64,000 nt of DNA from Oscillospiraceae bacterium (GCA_902792985.1 CADBBT010000006.1:1-64000); one strand, 5' to 3'. Positions 18,339 to 26,949 are shown, numbered from the stretch's first letter. The notes: a model not told the origin generated them from the sequence alone. Numbers and translations: made by a program.

Positions 18339-18378
18339 ATCTACAAAAATCGTTTCCTTTGTTTGATTACGAATAACA

Positions 18379-18428
18379 AACAACCACGCTGTGAAGAACG
18401 CGAAATTCGCGTTCACAAAGCAATTGCC
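18379..18428 (+). repeat. palindromic repeat, left copy flanking the PLD/AlbA module
   Basis: About 50 bp beginning AACAACCACG and containing a GAACGCG/CGCGTTC hairpin. It aligns to 22207-22256 with 39 of 49 positions identical and in the same orientation. It sits 40 bp past the stop of the upstream gene, so it may also take part in termination. Confidence 0.6.
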
Positions 18429-18460
18429 GCGACCCGTTTGGATCGCGGCTTCTATTTTCA
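18426..18460 (+). terminator. terminator after the rightward operon
   Basis: GCCGCGA and TCGCGGC form a hairpin at 18426-18449 followed by a T-rich run (TTCTATTTTC). Confidence 0.7.
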
Positions 18461-18471
18461 TTCCAGCTTTA

Positions 18472-20481
18472 TTAATTGTTTCTAAAAAACTTGGAAAACA
18501 CTCCTGTTGCATTGAATTCGATTTGAAAGAAATCAACCGCTGCAGATAAATTCAAAACGACCCAGTCTCTCGATTTTCTTGCTTCCAAAGTTTCCGGTAA
18601 TTCTTTCATCAGTCGGTCCACTTCATATGGCGCACCTGCATTGTAACGTAATTCATTATTCTTTTTGTCCACATGAAAAGATTTTCTGCTGGTCTTCCAT
18701 GCAGTTCGGATACTATTGATTGCATGTTTGCCCGTAACTTGTTCGCTGAAATAGTTTTCAAGCGACAACCGACGAATATAAGCGGGCGGTTCTGCGTACT
18801 CTTTTATGATCGATACAATGATTTCCGACGAAAGCTGTAAAATATCAGGTGCGCTTTCCGAATCATCATCTTTCATAGATTCAATGAATGGCTGCAATTC
18901 TACTAACATCCGAGAAAGGTATGCACGGTAGAAAGCAGTTCCTATTTCTCTTTGAACACTTCGGACGACGTTGCTCTTCATCACTTCAGTATTCGTAAGA
19001 CCGGCTTCTACGCGGCAAATGACAGTTCGCCGAATCACTTCAGGGGAAACCGCCTTTACATCTTCGTTGGCACTGATCACAACTGCCGAATAGTTTACGA
19101 GATGATCTGCCACGCCAAAATCATCTGTCTTAATCGTTTCAATCGCGTGTTGGTTAAATCTCGTGTTGATCATATCATCCACAATAATTGGAGCCCCTTT
19201 CACCGTTCGCTTCAGGTTCTCAATGCTTGATCTTGTAAAATCCTGTGCCGCAACCTTCGGCTTCTGTCCAATCATCATTTTGAGCAGCGTTTCCAAAAAA
19301 CTGGTTTTTCCTGCTTTGCTCTGTCCATACACCAAGCCAAACACAGGATAAGGCAACCGATTTTGATCATATCGTGCGGCCATATCCCTCATCGTTGCCA
19401 TAAAAGGCGAACAGAAAAACCAGTTTGCAAATTCAAAATAACGATATTGCATTCCTAAATAATCCCCGTGGAAGTTTTCATAACCTTTCATGTATTTTAA
19501 GAACAGTTCGACATCCCGCCGAATGTCCTCTTTAGCGGGATTCAAATCCAAAGGCGTGCCGTTTAGAGAAACAGTAGAATCAAAAACATTCACAATCAAT
19601 TCGGGGAATTCGCTTCTCTGTTCTTTTTTCTTCACAGATTCTTCTACTATGTGCCGTCGCATCTGAATAATATGCTCTGGAGATATTGATATTTTCCCCG
19701 TTTTCTTTTCCTTTTTGGGCGCATATGGCCGCATTTCATTTGCACATCTGCGCGTATCCAATATAAACTCAATTTCCTGATTCATATCGAAAACCGGTTC
19801 CAAAACCAAAGCTTTTCTTGTTTTGACTGTTTCTGAAATCGGCAAATCATCCAGGTGTTCCTCCATATCAGCCAAGGTCAAAGCTTTATGACTGATTTCA
19901 TCGCTGCTATTTTCTTTTAAGCTGCAAAACACATCATAGTACCAGTTGTAGGCTTCATCGCCATCCAAATAACATACATTCTCCCGCTGATGACCCGCAA
20001 ATGCGGTGTAAGACATATTGGCGGACCCCATAATGACACGTTTTCGCCCATCTGAAGCAGAAAGCAAATAGAGTTTTTCATGCGAGATTTGAGATCTTGC
20101 AACAAACAGTTTTACTTCATTTTGATCTATGCGAGACAATAGTTTTTCTTGTTGAATTGATCGGTTGTTGCGAATACGTTCTATCAAGTTTCCTTGAAAT
20201 GCCATGACTTCCTGCAGCGAATAATTCATGACAGATTCACATCCGAAAATGATTTCCGCATGACTGAAAAGATCCAAGAGCTTGTTTATGAAGTTCAAGC
20301 CGGAGGAGTACGTGATTGCAAACAAAGTGTCAAATCCTGAAAACAAGTCTTTCCAGGATAATGACTGCGCAACGTCATAATTCATTTTCACAACATCAAT
20401 TCTTGGTTCTGCTTTTTGAAAGACTGCATCTTGTGTAAACGAATCGTCAAAGAGTTCTAATTGGTGATTTTTCCTTTCCAT
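18472..20481 (-). CDS. PLD-family nuclease domain fused to a P-loop NTPase, candidate defence effector
   Basis: The ATG at 20481 is preceded by GGAGG at nine bases. The 669-residue protein has an N-terminal phospholipase D-like domain (about 25-190) with a single HxK motif (His 134, Lys 136) and GSANMS (Asn 155), as in NgoFVII/BfiI-type nucleases that act as dimers. After a linker, residues about 340-560 hold an NTPase core: Walker A GQSKAGKTS (386-394), Walker B PIIVDD (431-436), a sensor-like SANED (470-474) and paired Arg (484-485), most like SF3/D5-type helicase-ATPases. The gene follows the AlbA_2 regulator on the same strand after 67 bp. Nucleolytic or phosphodiesterase action driven or gated by ATP is inference; no exact known system was recognised. 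Confidence 0.78.
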   Translation of the reverse strand: MERKNHQLELFDDSFTQDAVFQKAEPRIDVVKMNYDVAQSLSWKDLFSGFDTLFAITYSSGLNFINKLLDLFSHAEIIFGCESVMNYSLQEVMAFQGNLIERIRNNRSIQQEKLLSRIDQNEVKLFVARSQISHEKLYLLSASDGRKRVIMGSANMSYTAFAGHQRENVCYLDGDEAYNWYYDVFCSLKENSSDEISHKALTLADMEEHLDDLPISETVKTRKALVLEPVFDMNQEIEFILDTRRCANEMRPYAPKKEKKTGKISISPEHIIQMRRHIVEESVKKKEQRSEFPELIVNVFDSTVSLNGTPLDLNPAKEDIRRDVELFLKYMKGYENFHGDYLGMQYRYFEFANWFFCSPFMATMRDMAARYDQNRLPYPVFGLVYGQSKAGKTSFLETLLKMMIGQKPKVAAQDFTRSSIENLKRTVKGAPIIVDDMINTRFNQHAIETIKTDDFGVADHLVNYSAVVISANEDVKAVSPEVIRRTVICRVEAGLTNTEVMKSNVVRSVQREIGTAFYRAYLSRMLVELQPFIESMKDDDSESAPDILQLSSEIIVSIIKEYAEPPAYIRRLSLENYFSEQVTGKHAINSIRTAWKTSRKSFHVDKKNNELRYNAGAPYEVDRLMKELPETLEARKSRDWVVLNLSAAVDFFQIEFNATGVFSKFFRNN

Positions 20482-20548
20482 CACAGGCTGCCTCCATGCA
20501 CATAGTTTTGGTGCTTAATAACATAACACATTTCAAAATTACTCAACC

Positions 20549-22003
20549 TCAACGACGTTGAGACACGGTAAAATATTTCTGATACTTGCTTTTCGGTTTT
20601 TTGGGTATCGTCATATCGAGTTTATCAGCATCAATCAGCGGCCTCAAATATTTCGTCACAACATAATACGGCGTTTTTATATGCAGCATTTCAGCAATTT
20701 CTTCTTTGCTTTTCGGTTCTGCACAGAAGAGAAGGATCTTTTCTTCAGCGGACAAATCTTCGTTTTGGATTTTATTAACCGCTTTTTCGCCCGAAAACAA
20801 GGTCGCTCTGAAATTCCCTCTGTAGTTTTCAAATAGCGGGGGCGGCAGCTTTGCATTTTTCATAGCCTCGCGGATCGTCGGAATGCCGGAAAAACGGTTT
20901 TCCGCGTCGATCATCACCTCAAGATTGCTTGCAATAAAGGGATTTCGCGTATCACCGGGTACTTTGCCGAGCTCGCCGATGGTCAAACGTCCGTAAAGAC
21001 CGCCCGGGTTTTCCACAACCAATCGATCTCGGTAAAGCACAACTCTGATGGGAGAATCTTCCGTATGGACGCTGTAATCGCGATGAATGAGTGCATTCAA
21101 AATCAACTCACGCACAGCAACAAGCGGATACTCCGGTTTGTCTGTGCGCTTTCCGTTTTCATTTACAATGACAGCAGTTTTTATATTACGTCTGACAAAG
21201 CCCATTGCGCCTTCGAGCATTTCCGGGATCGTTCCGTCAAACCGTTTATTGTCTATAAAGCGTTCGCCGGAATAACCGGTTGCTCCGATTTCATATCCGT
21301 CCACCGCCACCGCGGTTACGCCAAGCTGCGGAAAGAATGCCTGTGGATATTCGCCAACAAGCATCAGACCGGCGACTGTTGGCTTTTCATGATCGACAAT
21401 TCCCTGGAGTTGTAAAATGCGCTGTTCATCCTGATTTGCAAGCTGCGGCTTTTCCGCCCTCAGCTTTGCAAAAAACATGTTCAGATGATTCCGGTTAAAA
21501 TCATCCGTCGAAGCTCGATCCACAGTGCGGAGCTCGTCGCGAATCTTTTTCCTATACACTTCATAGCTATAAATCTCATACTCCGTCATCGGCATATCCG
21601 CATCGCCTACACGGACATAGGATCCACGCAATCTGCCTGCCGGTTTATAGAAGCAAGGTTTGTTTTCCGGCTCGCATTCCGGTATTTCGGCGCTGACGAC
21701 GATTTTGCCCTCATATTCCGCAACCGTAAAAAAAGGACGGATAATCGGCTCCATCTGCTCCGCAGCGTTTTTAACCTGCGTTTGCAAATCCTGCGGATCA
21801 TATACACCTGTTACTTCATAACCGGTGCTTTCATCGATACCGAACAGAATTGTTCCTCCACCATTTTGATTGGAAAAACTCGAAAACGTGTCATAGAGCT
21901 TCTTTGTTGTTCCGCCAAGCGCTTTTTTCGTTTCAATATATTGTTTTTCGCATTTTTGGCGCTTGATCGTATTGATCAGTTCGATCAAATCCTTCTCGGT
22001 CAT
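20549..22003 (-). CDS. AlbA_2 / HATPase_c_4 transcriptional regulator (COG2865 type)
   Basis: The ATG at 22003 (MTEKDL) has GGAGGAG upstream; the longer reading from 22069 would cover the promoter. Residues 1-140 match the AlbA_2 (Schlafen-type) domain with SNQNGGGTILFGID at about 44-57. Residues about 290-400 match the ATP-binding fold of this family (ELILNALIHRDYS, ENPGGLYG). Residues about 415-475 form a winged helix (AEEKILLFCAEPKSKEEIAEML). Members are presumed regulators or nucleic-acid-binding proteins. The promoter carries four phased direct repeats, so self-repression is likely. It precedes the PLD/NTPase gene and probably controls it. Confidence 0.85.
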   Translation of the reverse strand: MTEKDLIELINTIKRQKCEKQYIETKKALGGTTKKLYDTFSSFSNQNGGGTILFGIDESTGYEVTGVYDPQDLQTQVKNAAEQMEPIIRPFFTVAEYEGKIVVSAEIPECEPENKPCFYKPAGRLRGSYVRVGDADMPMTEYEIYSYEVYRKKIRDELRTVDRASTDDFNRNHLNMFFAKLRAEKPQLANQDEQRILQLQGIVDHEKPTVAGLMLVGEYPQAFFPQLGVTAVAVDGYEIGATGYSGERFIDNKRFDGTIPEMLEGAMGFVRRNIKTAVIVNENGKRTDKPEYPLVAVRELILNALIHRDYSVHTEDSPIRVVLYRDRLVVENPGGLYGRLTIGELGKVPGDTRNPFIASNLEVMIDAENRFSGIPTIREAMKNAKLPPPLFENYRGNFRATLFSGEKAVNKIQNEDLSAEEKILLFCAEPKSKEEIAEMLHIKTPYYVVTKYLRPLIDADKLDMTIPKKPKSKYQKYFTVSQRR

Positions 22004-22020
22004 AACAATCTCCTCCGTTT

Positions 22021-22093
22021 TTTCTAAACAGATTGTACTATTTTTCAAAACGATTGTCAAGTTTTTCAAAACAATTTATGTTTTTTCAAAACA
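22021..22093 (-). promoter_or_regulatory. promoter with four phased GTTTTGAAAA repeats
   Basis: On the minus strand: -35 TTGACA (22061-22056), 17-bp spacer, -10 TACAAT (22038-22033). Copies of GTTTTGAAAA lie at 22093-22084, 22073-22064 and 22052-22043 and a variant GTTTAGAAAA at 22030-22021, offsets of 20, 21 and 22 bp. They straddle the promoter on one face of the helix. A partial copy (TTTTGAAA) lies between the two genes near 20530. Confidence 0.72.
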
Positions 22094-22206
22094 CTCGAAA
22101 CAAACATCATAGCTATTTTTGATTTTTATGCTTTCATTTAGAAAATCTTCCTTTTTCTCCGTTAGTAAATTTGCTTTTTAGGAAAACACCTCAAACTCTT
22201 CCATAT

Positions 22207-22256
22207 AACAACCACGTTATGAACACCGCGATTTCGCGTTCACAACGTGGTTGCTT
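22207..22256 (+). repeat. palindromic repeat, right copy flanking the PLD/AlbA module
   Basis: A hairpin with 10-bp arms CAACCACGTT and AACGTGGTTG around an inner CGCGA/TCGCG stem. It is followed by six T on the plus strand and preceded by six T on the minus strand side. It matches 18379-18428. It could be a bidirectional terminator, a dispersed repeat, or a boundary of the module. Confidence 0.6.
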
Positions 22257-22325
22257 TTTTATGTTCTGTCTTGAAACGTCCTCAGACGCCTTCCCGAATG
22301 CTCACCGTAGGCTTCGCATGTTTCG

Positions 22326-22511
22326 TCATTCTGCACAACGAATTCCCATTCGCTCGCCCAGTTTTAGGACACTAAGTATAAATATTTCGTCGTTCGTCAA
22401 TGTCATCAGTAGCGGGTCGCCCTCCCGAATGCGCATGGTGCGACGGATCTCCTTCGGGATCACGACGCGACCGAGGTCGTCGATGCGTCTGACTATGCCT
22501 GTTGCTTTCAC
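22326..22511 (-). CDS. short AbrB/SpoVT-type regulator, C-terminus atypical
   Basis: The start is a GTG at 22511 with AAGGAG nine bases upstream. The first 40 residues are a textbook swapped-hairpin AbrB domain (KATGIVRRIDDLGRVVIPKE). Normal members continue with a multimerisation region past about 80 residues. Here the reading ends after 61 residues with a sequence unlike the family from about residue 37, which suggests truncation or replacement of the tail. The DNA-binding part could still fold as a dimer. It is a stand-alone gene with remnants upstream and the module boundary repeat downstream. Confidence 0.75.
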   Translation of the reverse strand: MKATGIVRRIDDLGRVVIPKEIRRTMRIREGDPLLMTLTNDEIFILSVLKLGERMGIRCAE

Positions 22512-22716
22512 TGTATCTTTCTCCTTTGTTTGTAAGTCTTTGCCGTTAGTGTTTGCAGGAAGGAAAAAAATATACAGCGCGTGAATGAAAAGCGTCCCGC
22601 CGTTTCGGTCTGAGATCGACAAAAAATGAAAAACAAAGCAGGAAAACAATCTGCAATGATCATAACAATCGGGCAATATCATTTTCCCGGAGAAAAAGAT
22701 CAGGCGTTCGCACCGC

Positions 22717-23280
22717 TTACAGCACAAGCTCCATGCCGTCATAGGCAGCGCCGTATTCATATGCATGCGGCAAAGAAAGCTGCGCGGACAGCGAATCGCC
22801 CCAGCGGCTCTCGTTAATATGCGTATGAAGAACACGTTTCGCCTTTGTTCGGTCAAACGCGGCAACGCACGACTCCGGCGAAAAATGTGCCAGTTCGCAG
22901 ACAATGAGGTCGAGCTCTGTTTCAAACGCGACCGACGGAAAATCCACATCCGGGCGGCACAGATCGCCCGTGAACAGCAGCTTTTTTCCTTCCGGTTCCA
23001 CCAGCAACGCATAGGAATTCTCGCAGTGCTGTGTAGGAATCGCGGTGATGCGCAGATGCTCGTCTTCATAGGCGACACCGGCAGAGAAAGAACAAAGCTG
23101 CAGATCTTTCCGCATCGGTCTGCCGTTTTCACAGGCTTCTGCCCACGTCTTCAGAGGTGGAATCAACCGCGCAGCAGGCAGCAGGTCAAAAGCAAAGCCA
23201 GAGTTGTTTTGATTCTTTTTTGCATGGTCAATACACATCCTTTCGGGACGCCGGTTTTTGTTTCTTTCGAAATCATTCAA
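22717..23280 (-). pseudogene. N-terminally truncated metallo-beta-lactamase-fold hydrolase
   Basis: From about residue 40 the reading matches the C-terminal half of ribonuclease Z/metallo-beta-lactamase-type hydrolases: ITAIPTQHCENSYALLVE, LLFTGDLCRPD, VCELAHFSP, and RVLHTHINE. The N-terminal half with the HxHxDH metal site is absent. Upstream in another frame is a short lipoprotein-like leader (MQKRIKTTLALLLTCC) that ends quickly. The locus is therefore a remnant or a chimera of two broken genes. It lies between the GH38/57-like gene and the abrB-like gene. Confidence 0.6.
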
Positions 23281-23377
23281 CAGCAGCGGTGCAAGATTTG
23301 TTACAAAAGATAGCGGAATGCACGGACAACAATGTTGTTCAGCAGATCTCGCAGAACAGAAAAGCCGTGTGGAGCCG

Positions 23378-25822
23378 TCAGTCTTTTGCCTTTCTCTGCC
23401 GCCGGAGGATGTAGCTCACCGCACGCACGCCGTAGACTGCGTATTTCCACGCATTGCCGCGAATGCCGGTCAGCAGCGGTGAACGAATTTTATCGTTGCC
23501 TGTTTTGTCGCCGATGTGCACAGTACTATTGTCGCCGGAAAACGGTGCGAGCAGATCGTTGCTGCCGGTCACATAAGCGCCGTCAGCAAAAGCGAGCAGA
23601 TCCCGCAGCCGCACGTCATTCGGCTGTGCGCCGGAAAACGGCAGCAGACACAGCAGCGTGCGTTCACGGCTCCCGTTATACGACGGCGCAAGGCTCTTGC
23701 CCTGCGGCGCGATCAGCGTGTAGGTTTTAAAAATGCGGTCACCGGAGCGGTTCGGATGGTGGCGCTGCGGACCGTAAAATGTGCCGAAGGGATTCATGCG
23801 CACCCTGCCGTTGATTTCAAGGCGCATCGGGCAGTGGGCCATCGCGCCGAGCACGGTGCGCGCGTTGCCGAGCAGCAGACCGTGGGTCCCGTTTGTCAGC
23901 CCGATCATGCCGGCGGTCAGCTGGTTGTTGAAGGACGCAAGCGTTTTGTTTTGCGCGTCCGCTTCGCCGAAAGACGCCGCACGGAACGCGGAGACGTCAC
24001 CCTCAAAGTTGCGCTTGATGATCGAAATATCGCCGCCCAGCGCCGGCGAAAGGCAAAACGGTACAGCCTCCTGCCATTTATCGTCGGTATATCTGCCGAG
24101 GGTGGAGTTTTCGGTCGAAATGGAATCCCGCTCCGCGGTGTAAGGATACTGCACGTCGGTGAGAACAAAGATGCCTTCTGCCGCGTCGGACGTAAAAAAG
24201 CAAAAGCGAAAATGCCCCTGCTCCACCGCGTTCGGCAGCAGAATGCGGCCGCTGCTTTCCAGCGCCTTGCCGCCGCGAATCGGCACGCTTTGCAGCCTTT
24301 CAAATTGAAAAAAGAACCGTTTACCGCCATAGGTCAGGTAGGACTGCAAAAAGTCTGCGCTGCCGAGCGTCTGTCCGTCGAAGGTGTAGCTGTTGATGTT
24401 GCCGTCTGGTGCAAAGGTCATTTTTGCACCGCCGCTTTCCAATGTGTTCCCCGGTACGGTTTCGGGCAAAGGCGCTGCGACCGCGGTGATGGGATAGCTG
24501 TCTTTCACATCCGCAAAGCGCAAAAGCGTAAACACGCTGTCGCTCCCCATGCGAAGTACCGTGGCAGCCTGCAGACCATCGGCTTCCATTGCGGGCAACG
24601 TGTCGCCCGCGCAGGCAAGCTGCGCGCACTGAAGCTTTGTGCCGCTCGTGTTATGGAGTGTGAGCGCGCCTGCGGGGTCTGTGATCGCATTTGTCAGCGC
24701 GCGCGCGAGCTCGTTCGCGGCCGTTTCGCGCTGAATATTCAGCACCGGTGTGGCAAGGCCGAAATGCGTGGTGGACAGCAGCTTGACGCGGGAGAGAAAC
24801 GCGTCGTCGTCTTTGCGCACACGCGCGGCCACGCGGCTGCGTTCGATCGCCGTCCAGATCTTGCGGTTATACGGCTTTTCCGCCCAGGAGGCGTAGCCGG
24901 TGAAATTGCCGTCGGCAGTGTCCTGCGTAAAGCGGATCGTTCCGACTGGCGCGTGGTTTTTCAGATAGCCGCCCGGCGTATCGAACACAACATAGTCGAG
25001 GTCGGCGACCTCTTTGACAAGTCCGTGGATGCCGTCGGTGTTGGCAATGCGGCTGCCGACCAGCGGCAGATGGAGGCTTTCCCAAAAGATCGCGTCGGCG
25101 TCCATATTGATGAACAGCAGCAGGTCGCGGTTGATTTCGCCGCTGACCTGCTTTTTGCGCAGGTCCTTCACCCATGCGCGCAGGCACCCGGCATCGCAGA
25201 TGTCCGCGTTGGAATAAGTCGGCAAAACAGTCAGTCCCTCGCCCTGATACTCGAACGTCACCGGATTCAACGCCTTTTCGTCGTCAAGCAGCGGAATGAG
25301 CGTGCGGAACGCGTCAAAAGGCACACACGAGTAATACAGGCACAGCGCCTTGACGCCGAGTTTGCGGTAGGTGTGCACCTGCGAGGGTGTGAACATGACC
25401 TCCTGCGGCCGCACGATCATCTCGCATGTGCCAAACAGATCGCGCAGGCCGGAGCGCTGCGGATTCGTCACCGCCAGTTCGACCGACGCCGCAAGCTCGT
25501 CCGGCTGCATGGCGCCGAGCGCACCATTGGAATAGCCCATGATGATGTTTTCGTCGCCGTTTTCCTTCACACGGCGCTGCATCCTCTCGATGATGTCGGG
25601 CGCGTATGCAGGCAGGATGCGTTCCAAAGAAAAGAAGTTTTCGCTGTCCCAGGTCGCCTTGACCGGGATGCCTTCGGCGTTTAAGGCGTCAAGCGTTTTC
25701 AAAATGCCGCGAATGATGCGCAAATCGGAGCCGAAGCCCTGCGCGTCGGGCGTGTCGCCGCGATAGGAGTGATAGCAGTTGACATGAAAACCAAAAGCGA
25801 TATGGATCTGATTGGATGTCAT
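23378..25822 (-). CDS. large GH38/GH57-like carbohydrate-active protein
   Basis: This 814-residue cytoplasmic protein has no signal peptide; GAGGTGA precedes the ATG. The first 300 residues look like the (beta/alpha)7 glycoside hydrolase/deacetylase fold of families 38 and 57 (FGFHVNCYHSYRGDTP, VKATWDSENFFSLERILP, MGYSNGALGAMQPDE). The rest is beta-rich and could be the accessory sandwich domains of alpha-mannosidase-like enzymes. I could not assign the catalytic Asp with certainty, so the family and substrate remain open. It begins a long carbohydrate region and may act on oligosaccharides taken up by the cell. Confidence 0.6.
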   Translation of the reverse strand: MTSNQIHIAFGFHVNCYHSYRGDTPDAQGFGSDLRIIRGILKTLDALNAEGIPVKATWDSENFFSLERILPAYAPDIIERMQRRVKENGDENIIMGYSNGALGAMQPDELAASVELAVTNPQRSGLRDLFGTCEMIVRPQEVMFTPSQVHTYRKLGVKALCLYYSCVPFDAFRTLIPLLDDEKALNPVTFEYQGEGLTVLPTYSNADICDAGCLRAWVKDLRKKQVSGEINRDLLLFINMDADAIFWESLHLPLVGSRIANTDGIHGLVKEVADLDYVVFDTPGGYLKNHAPVGTIRFTQDTADGNFTGYASWAEKPYNRKIWTAIERSRVAARVRKDDDAFLSRVKLLSTTHFGLATPVLNIQRETAANELARALTNAITDPAGALTLHNTSGTKLQCAQLACAGDTLPAMEADGLQAATVLRMGSDSVFTLLRFADVKDSYPITAVAAPLPETVPGNTLESGGAKMTFAPDGNINSYTFDGQTLGSADFLQSYLTYGGKRFFFQFERLQSVPIRGGKALESSGRILLPNAVEQGHFRFCFFTSDAAEGIFVLTDVQYPYTAERDSISTENSTLGRYTDDKWQEAVPFCLSPALGGDISIIKRNFEGDVSAFRAASFGEADAQNKTLASFNNQLTAGMIGLTNGTHGLLLGNARTVLGAMAHCPMRLEINGRVRMNPFGTFYGPQRHHPNRSGDRIFKTYTLIAPQGKSLAPSYNGSRERTLLCLLPFSGAQPNDVRLRDLLAFADGAYVTGSNDLLAPFSGDNSTVHIGDKTGNDKIRSPLLTGIRGNAWKYAVYGVRAVSYILRRQRKAKD

Positions 25823-25993
25823 GATAATTCACCTCACAGGCTTGTATCGGTAAAAAAGAATATGTGTAAAACGCTGTCGCAAATCTGCGCCGCCTTTCGC
25901 AAAAACTTTCGCCGGGCGCGGTGCGAATCACGGTATGTGATAGGGATCCCTCTCTTTTTGTTATCAGGCGTTGGCGACCTTTGCAGTTTTCTT

Positions 25994-26089
25994 TTATGCA
26001 AGGTGCGCCCTGGCATCCTCATGGAGCGTCAGTTCCGGATATTCCGCATCCCGAAGAAACTCAATATAACAGTCAGGGCTGATCGTCAT
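25994..26089 (-). CDS. 31-residue small ORF with strong ribosome binding site
   Basis: ATG at 26089 is preceded by GGAGGG at nine to ten bases. It encodes MTISPDCYIEFLRDAEYPEL and ends HEDARAHLA before TAA at 25994. It has no signal and is mostly acidic. It lies alone in the 350-bp space between the GH38/57-like gene and a small zinc-ribbon gene; nothing else was recognised there. It could be a microprotein or a remnant. Confidence 0.4.
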   Translation of the reverse strand: MTISPDCYIEFLRDAEYPELTLHEDARAHLA

Positions 26090-26170
26090 CTTTTTGTCCC
26101 TCCGTTATTAAAACAGTTGATGTTTTACAGCGAAATCACCAAATCCCCGTTTAGGGAACAGACCTTCCTC

Positions 26171-26371
26171 TCATTTCCCGCCCAAGATGATATCCATCAT
26201 CGCGGCTTCGTCGATCCAGGACGGGTCGTACTTTTCGCCGCCCATCGACGCGCCGCAGTGCGGACAGACCGGCTTCGGGTCGCTTGCCGTGTGGCCGCAG
26301 GCGGAACATTCATATTCATCCGCCGAAAACAGGTGCGTGTGACGGATCCATGTTGCGTTGTTCTTTGACAT
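26171..26371 (-). CDS. 66-residue zinc-ribbon protein
   Basis: GGAGGGAGG lies seven bases before the ATG. Two Cys pairs, YECSACG and PVCPHCG, form a rubredoxin-like zinc ribbon. A short acidic tail follows. Such proteins are common and usually unassigned in Clostridia; a structural zinc site is likely and redox iron binding is possible. Confidence 0.75.
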   Translation of the reverse strand: MSKNNATWIRHTHLFSADEYECSACGHTASDPKPVCPHCGASMGGEKYDPSWIDEAAMMDIILGGK

Positions 26372-26487
26372 ACTGCGTCCTCCCTCCGGGGCATGCGCTT
26401 ACCCCCGTCTGCTGAATGAACCGATTGCATGTCGGCACAGCCGCGACCTTTTCAGATCACGGCTGCGTTTTGTGCAAAGATTGCATA

Positions 26488-26640
26488 TTACTTGCGTATA
26501 TTCTTCTTCAGCTGAAGCTTTTGGGCTTTTTTGCTGTTTGGGCAGCCGTAATAGTCCACCACTTCTTCGCCCGTCTTTTTAGAAAACAGGGCAGCCAGTT
26601 TTTGAATCAGAGATTTCAGAAAAGCGATAACAGATGCCAT
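26488..26640 (-). CDS. 50-residue peptide with amphipathic N-terminal helix
   Basis: ATG at 26640 has GAGGTGAT upstream and its own promoter at 26673-26701. The peptide begins MASVIAFLKSLIQKLAALF, a clear amphipathic helix, then KKTGEEVVDYYGCPNSKK with one Cys and a basic tail. The helix resembles the C-terminal tails of exported proteins here and, more loosely, the leaders of AgrD or phenol-soluble modulin peptides. No processing genes are adjacent. Secretion or membrane binding is inference. Confidence 0.6.
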   Translation of the reverse strand: MASVIAFLKSLIQKLAALFSKKTGEEVVDYYGCPNSKKAQKLQLKKNIRK

Positions 26641-26672
26641 GGCGCAATCACCTCTTTCATACTTCTGTGAGA

Positions 26673-26701
26673 ATTATAGCACACCGTCTTCGCGTTTGCA
26701 A
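26673..26701 (-). promoter_or_regulatory. promoter of the 50-residue peptide gene
   Basis: -35 TTGCAA (26701-26696), 17-bp spacer, -10 TATAAT (26678-26673), 33 bp before the start codon. Confidence 0.7.
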
Positions 26702-26844
26702 CCGTTTTCTGCCGCGGGCCAGTACGAACGCCCCTCCTTGGGGCTTTGCTTTGGACGTGTATTCAAAAGCGCAACAGGCAGCCTGCCTTTGCAACCTTTA
26801 GGCCCCGAAACTGCGGATCATCCATAGCAAGCGGGCCGTTGCGC

Positions 26845-26873
26845 TTGACAGAGGAAAAGGCAGATGCTATACT
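26845..26873 (+). promoter_or_regulatory. promoter of the GH16 gene
   Basis: -35 TTGACA (26845-26850), 17-bp spacer, -10 TATACT (26868-26873), 77 bp before the ATG at 26950. Confidence 0.75.
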
Positions 26874-26949
26874 GAACCCGGAAGCGGAAAATCTGCGGCT
26901 GCCGCTTTGCCGTGCGCTTCGCCGGTGCCGCACCGGCAAAAGGAGCCCT

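Noticed and set aside
18379..18428. Integrase attachment site
   Set aside because: No integrase, tRNA gene or exact core match was found; kept only as a flanking palindromic repeat.
22326..23132. 268-residue minus-strand frame covering abrB
   Set aside because: Only its last 61 residues match a family, and those have their own GTG and ribosome binding site; the rest is the wrong frame of the hydrolase remnant.
23516..25684. 722-residue open frame on the plus strand
   Set aside because: Antisense shadow of the GH38/57-like gene in GC-rich sequence; no recognisable motif.
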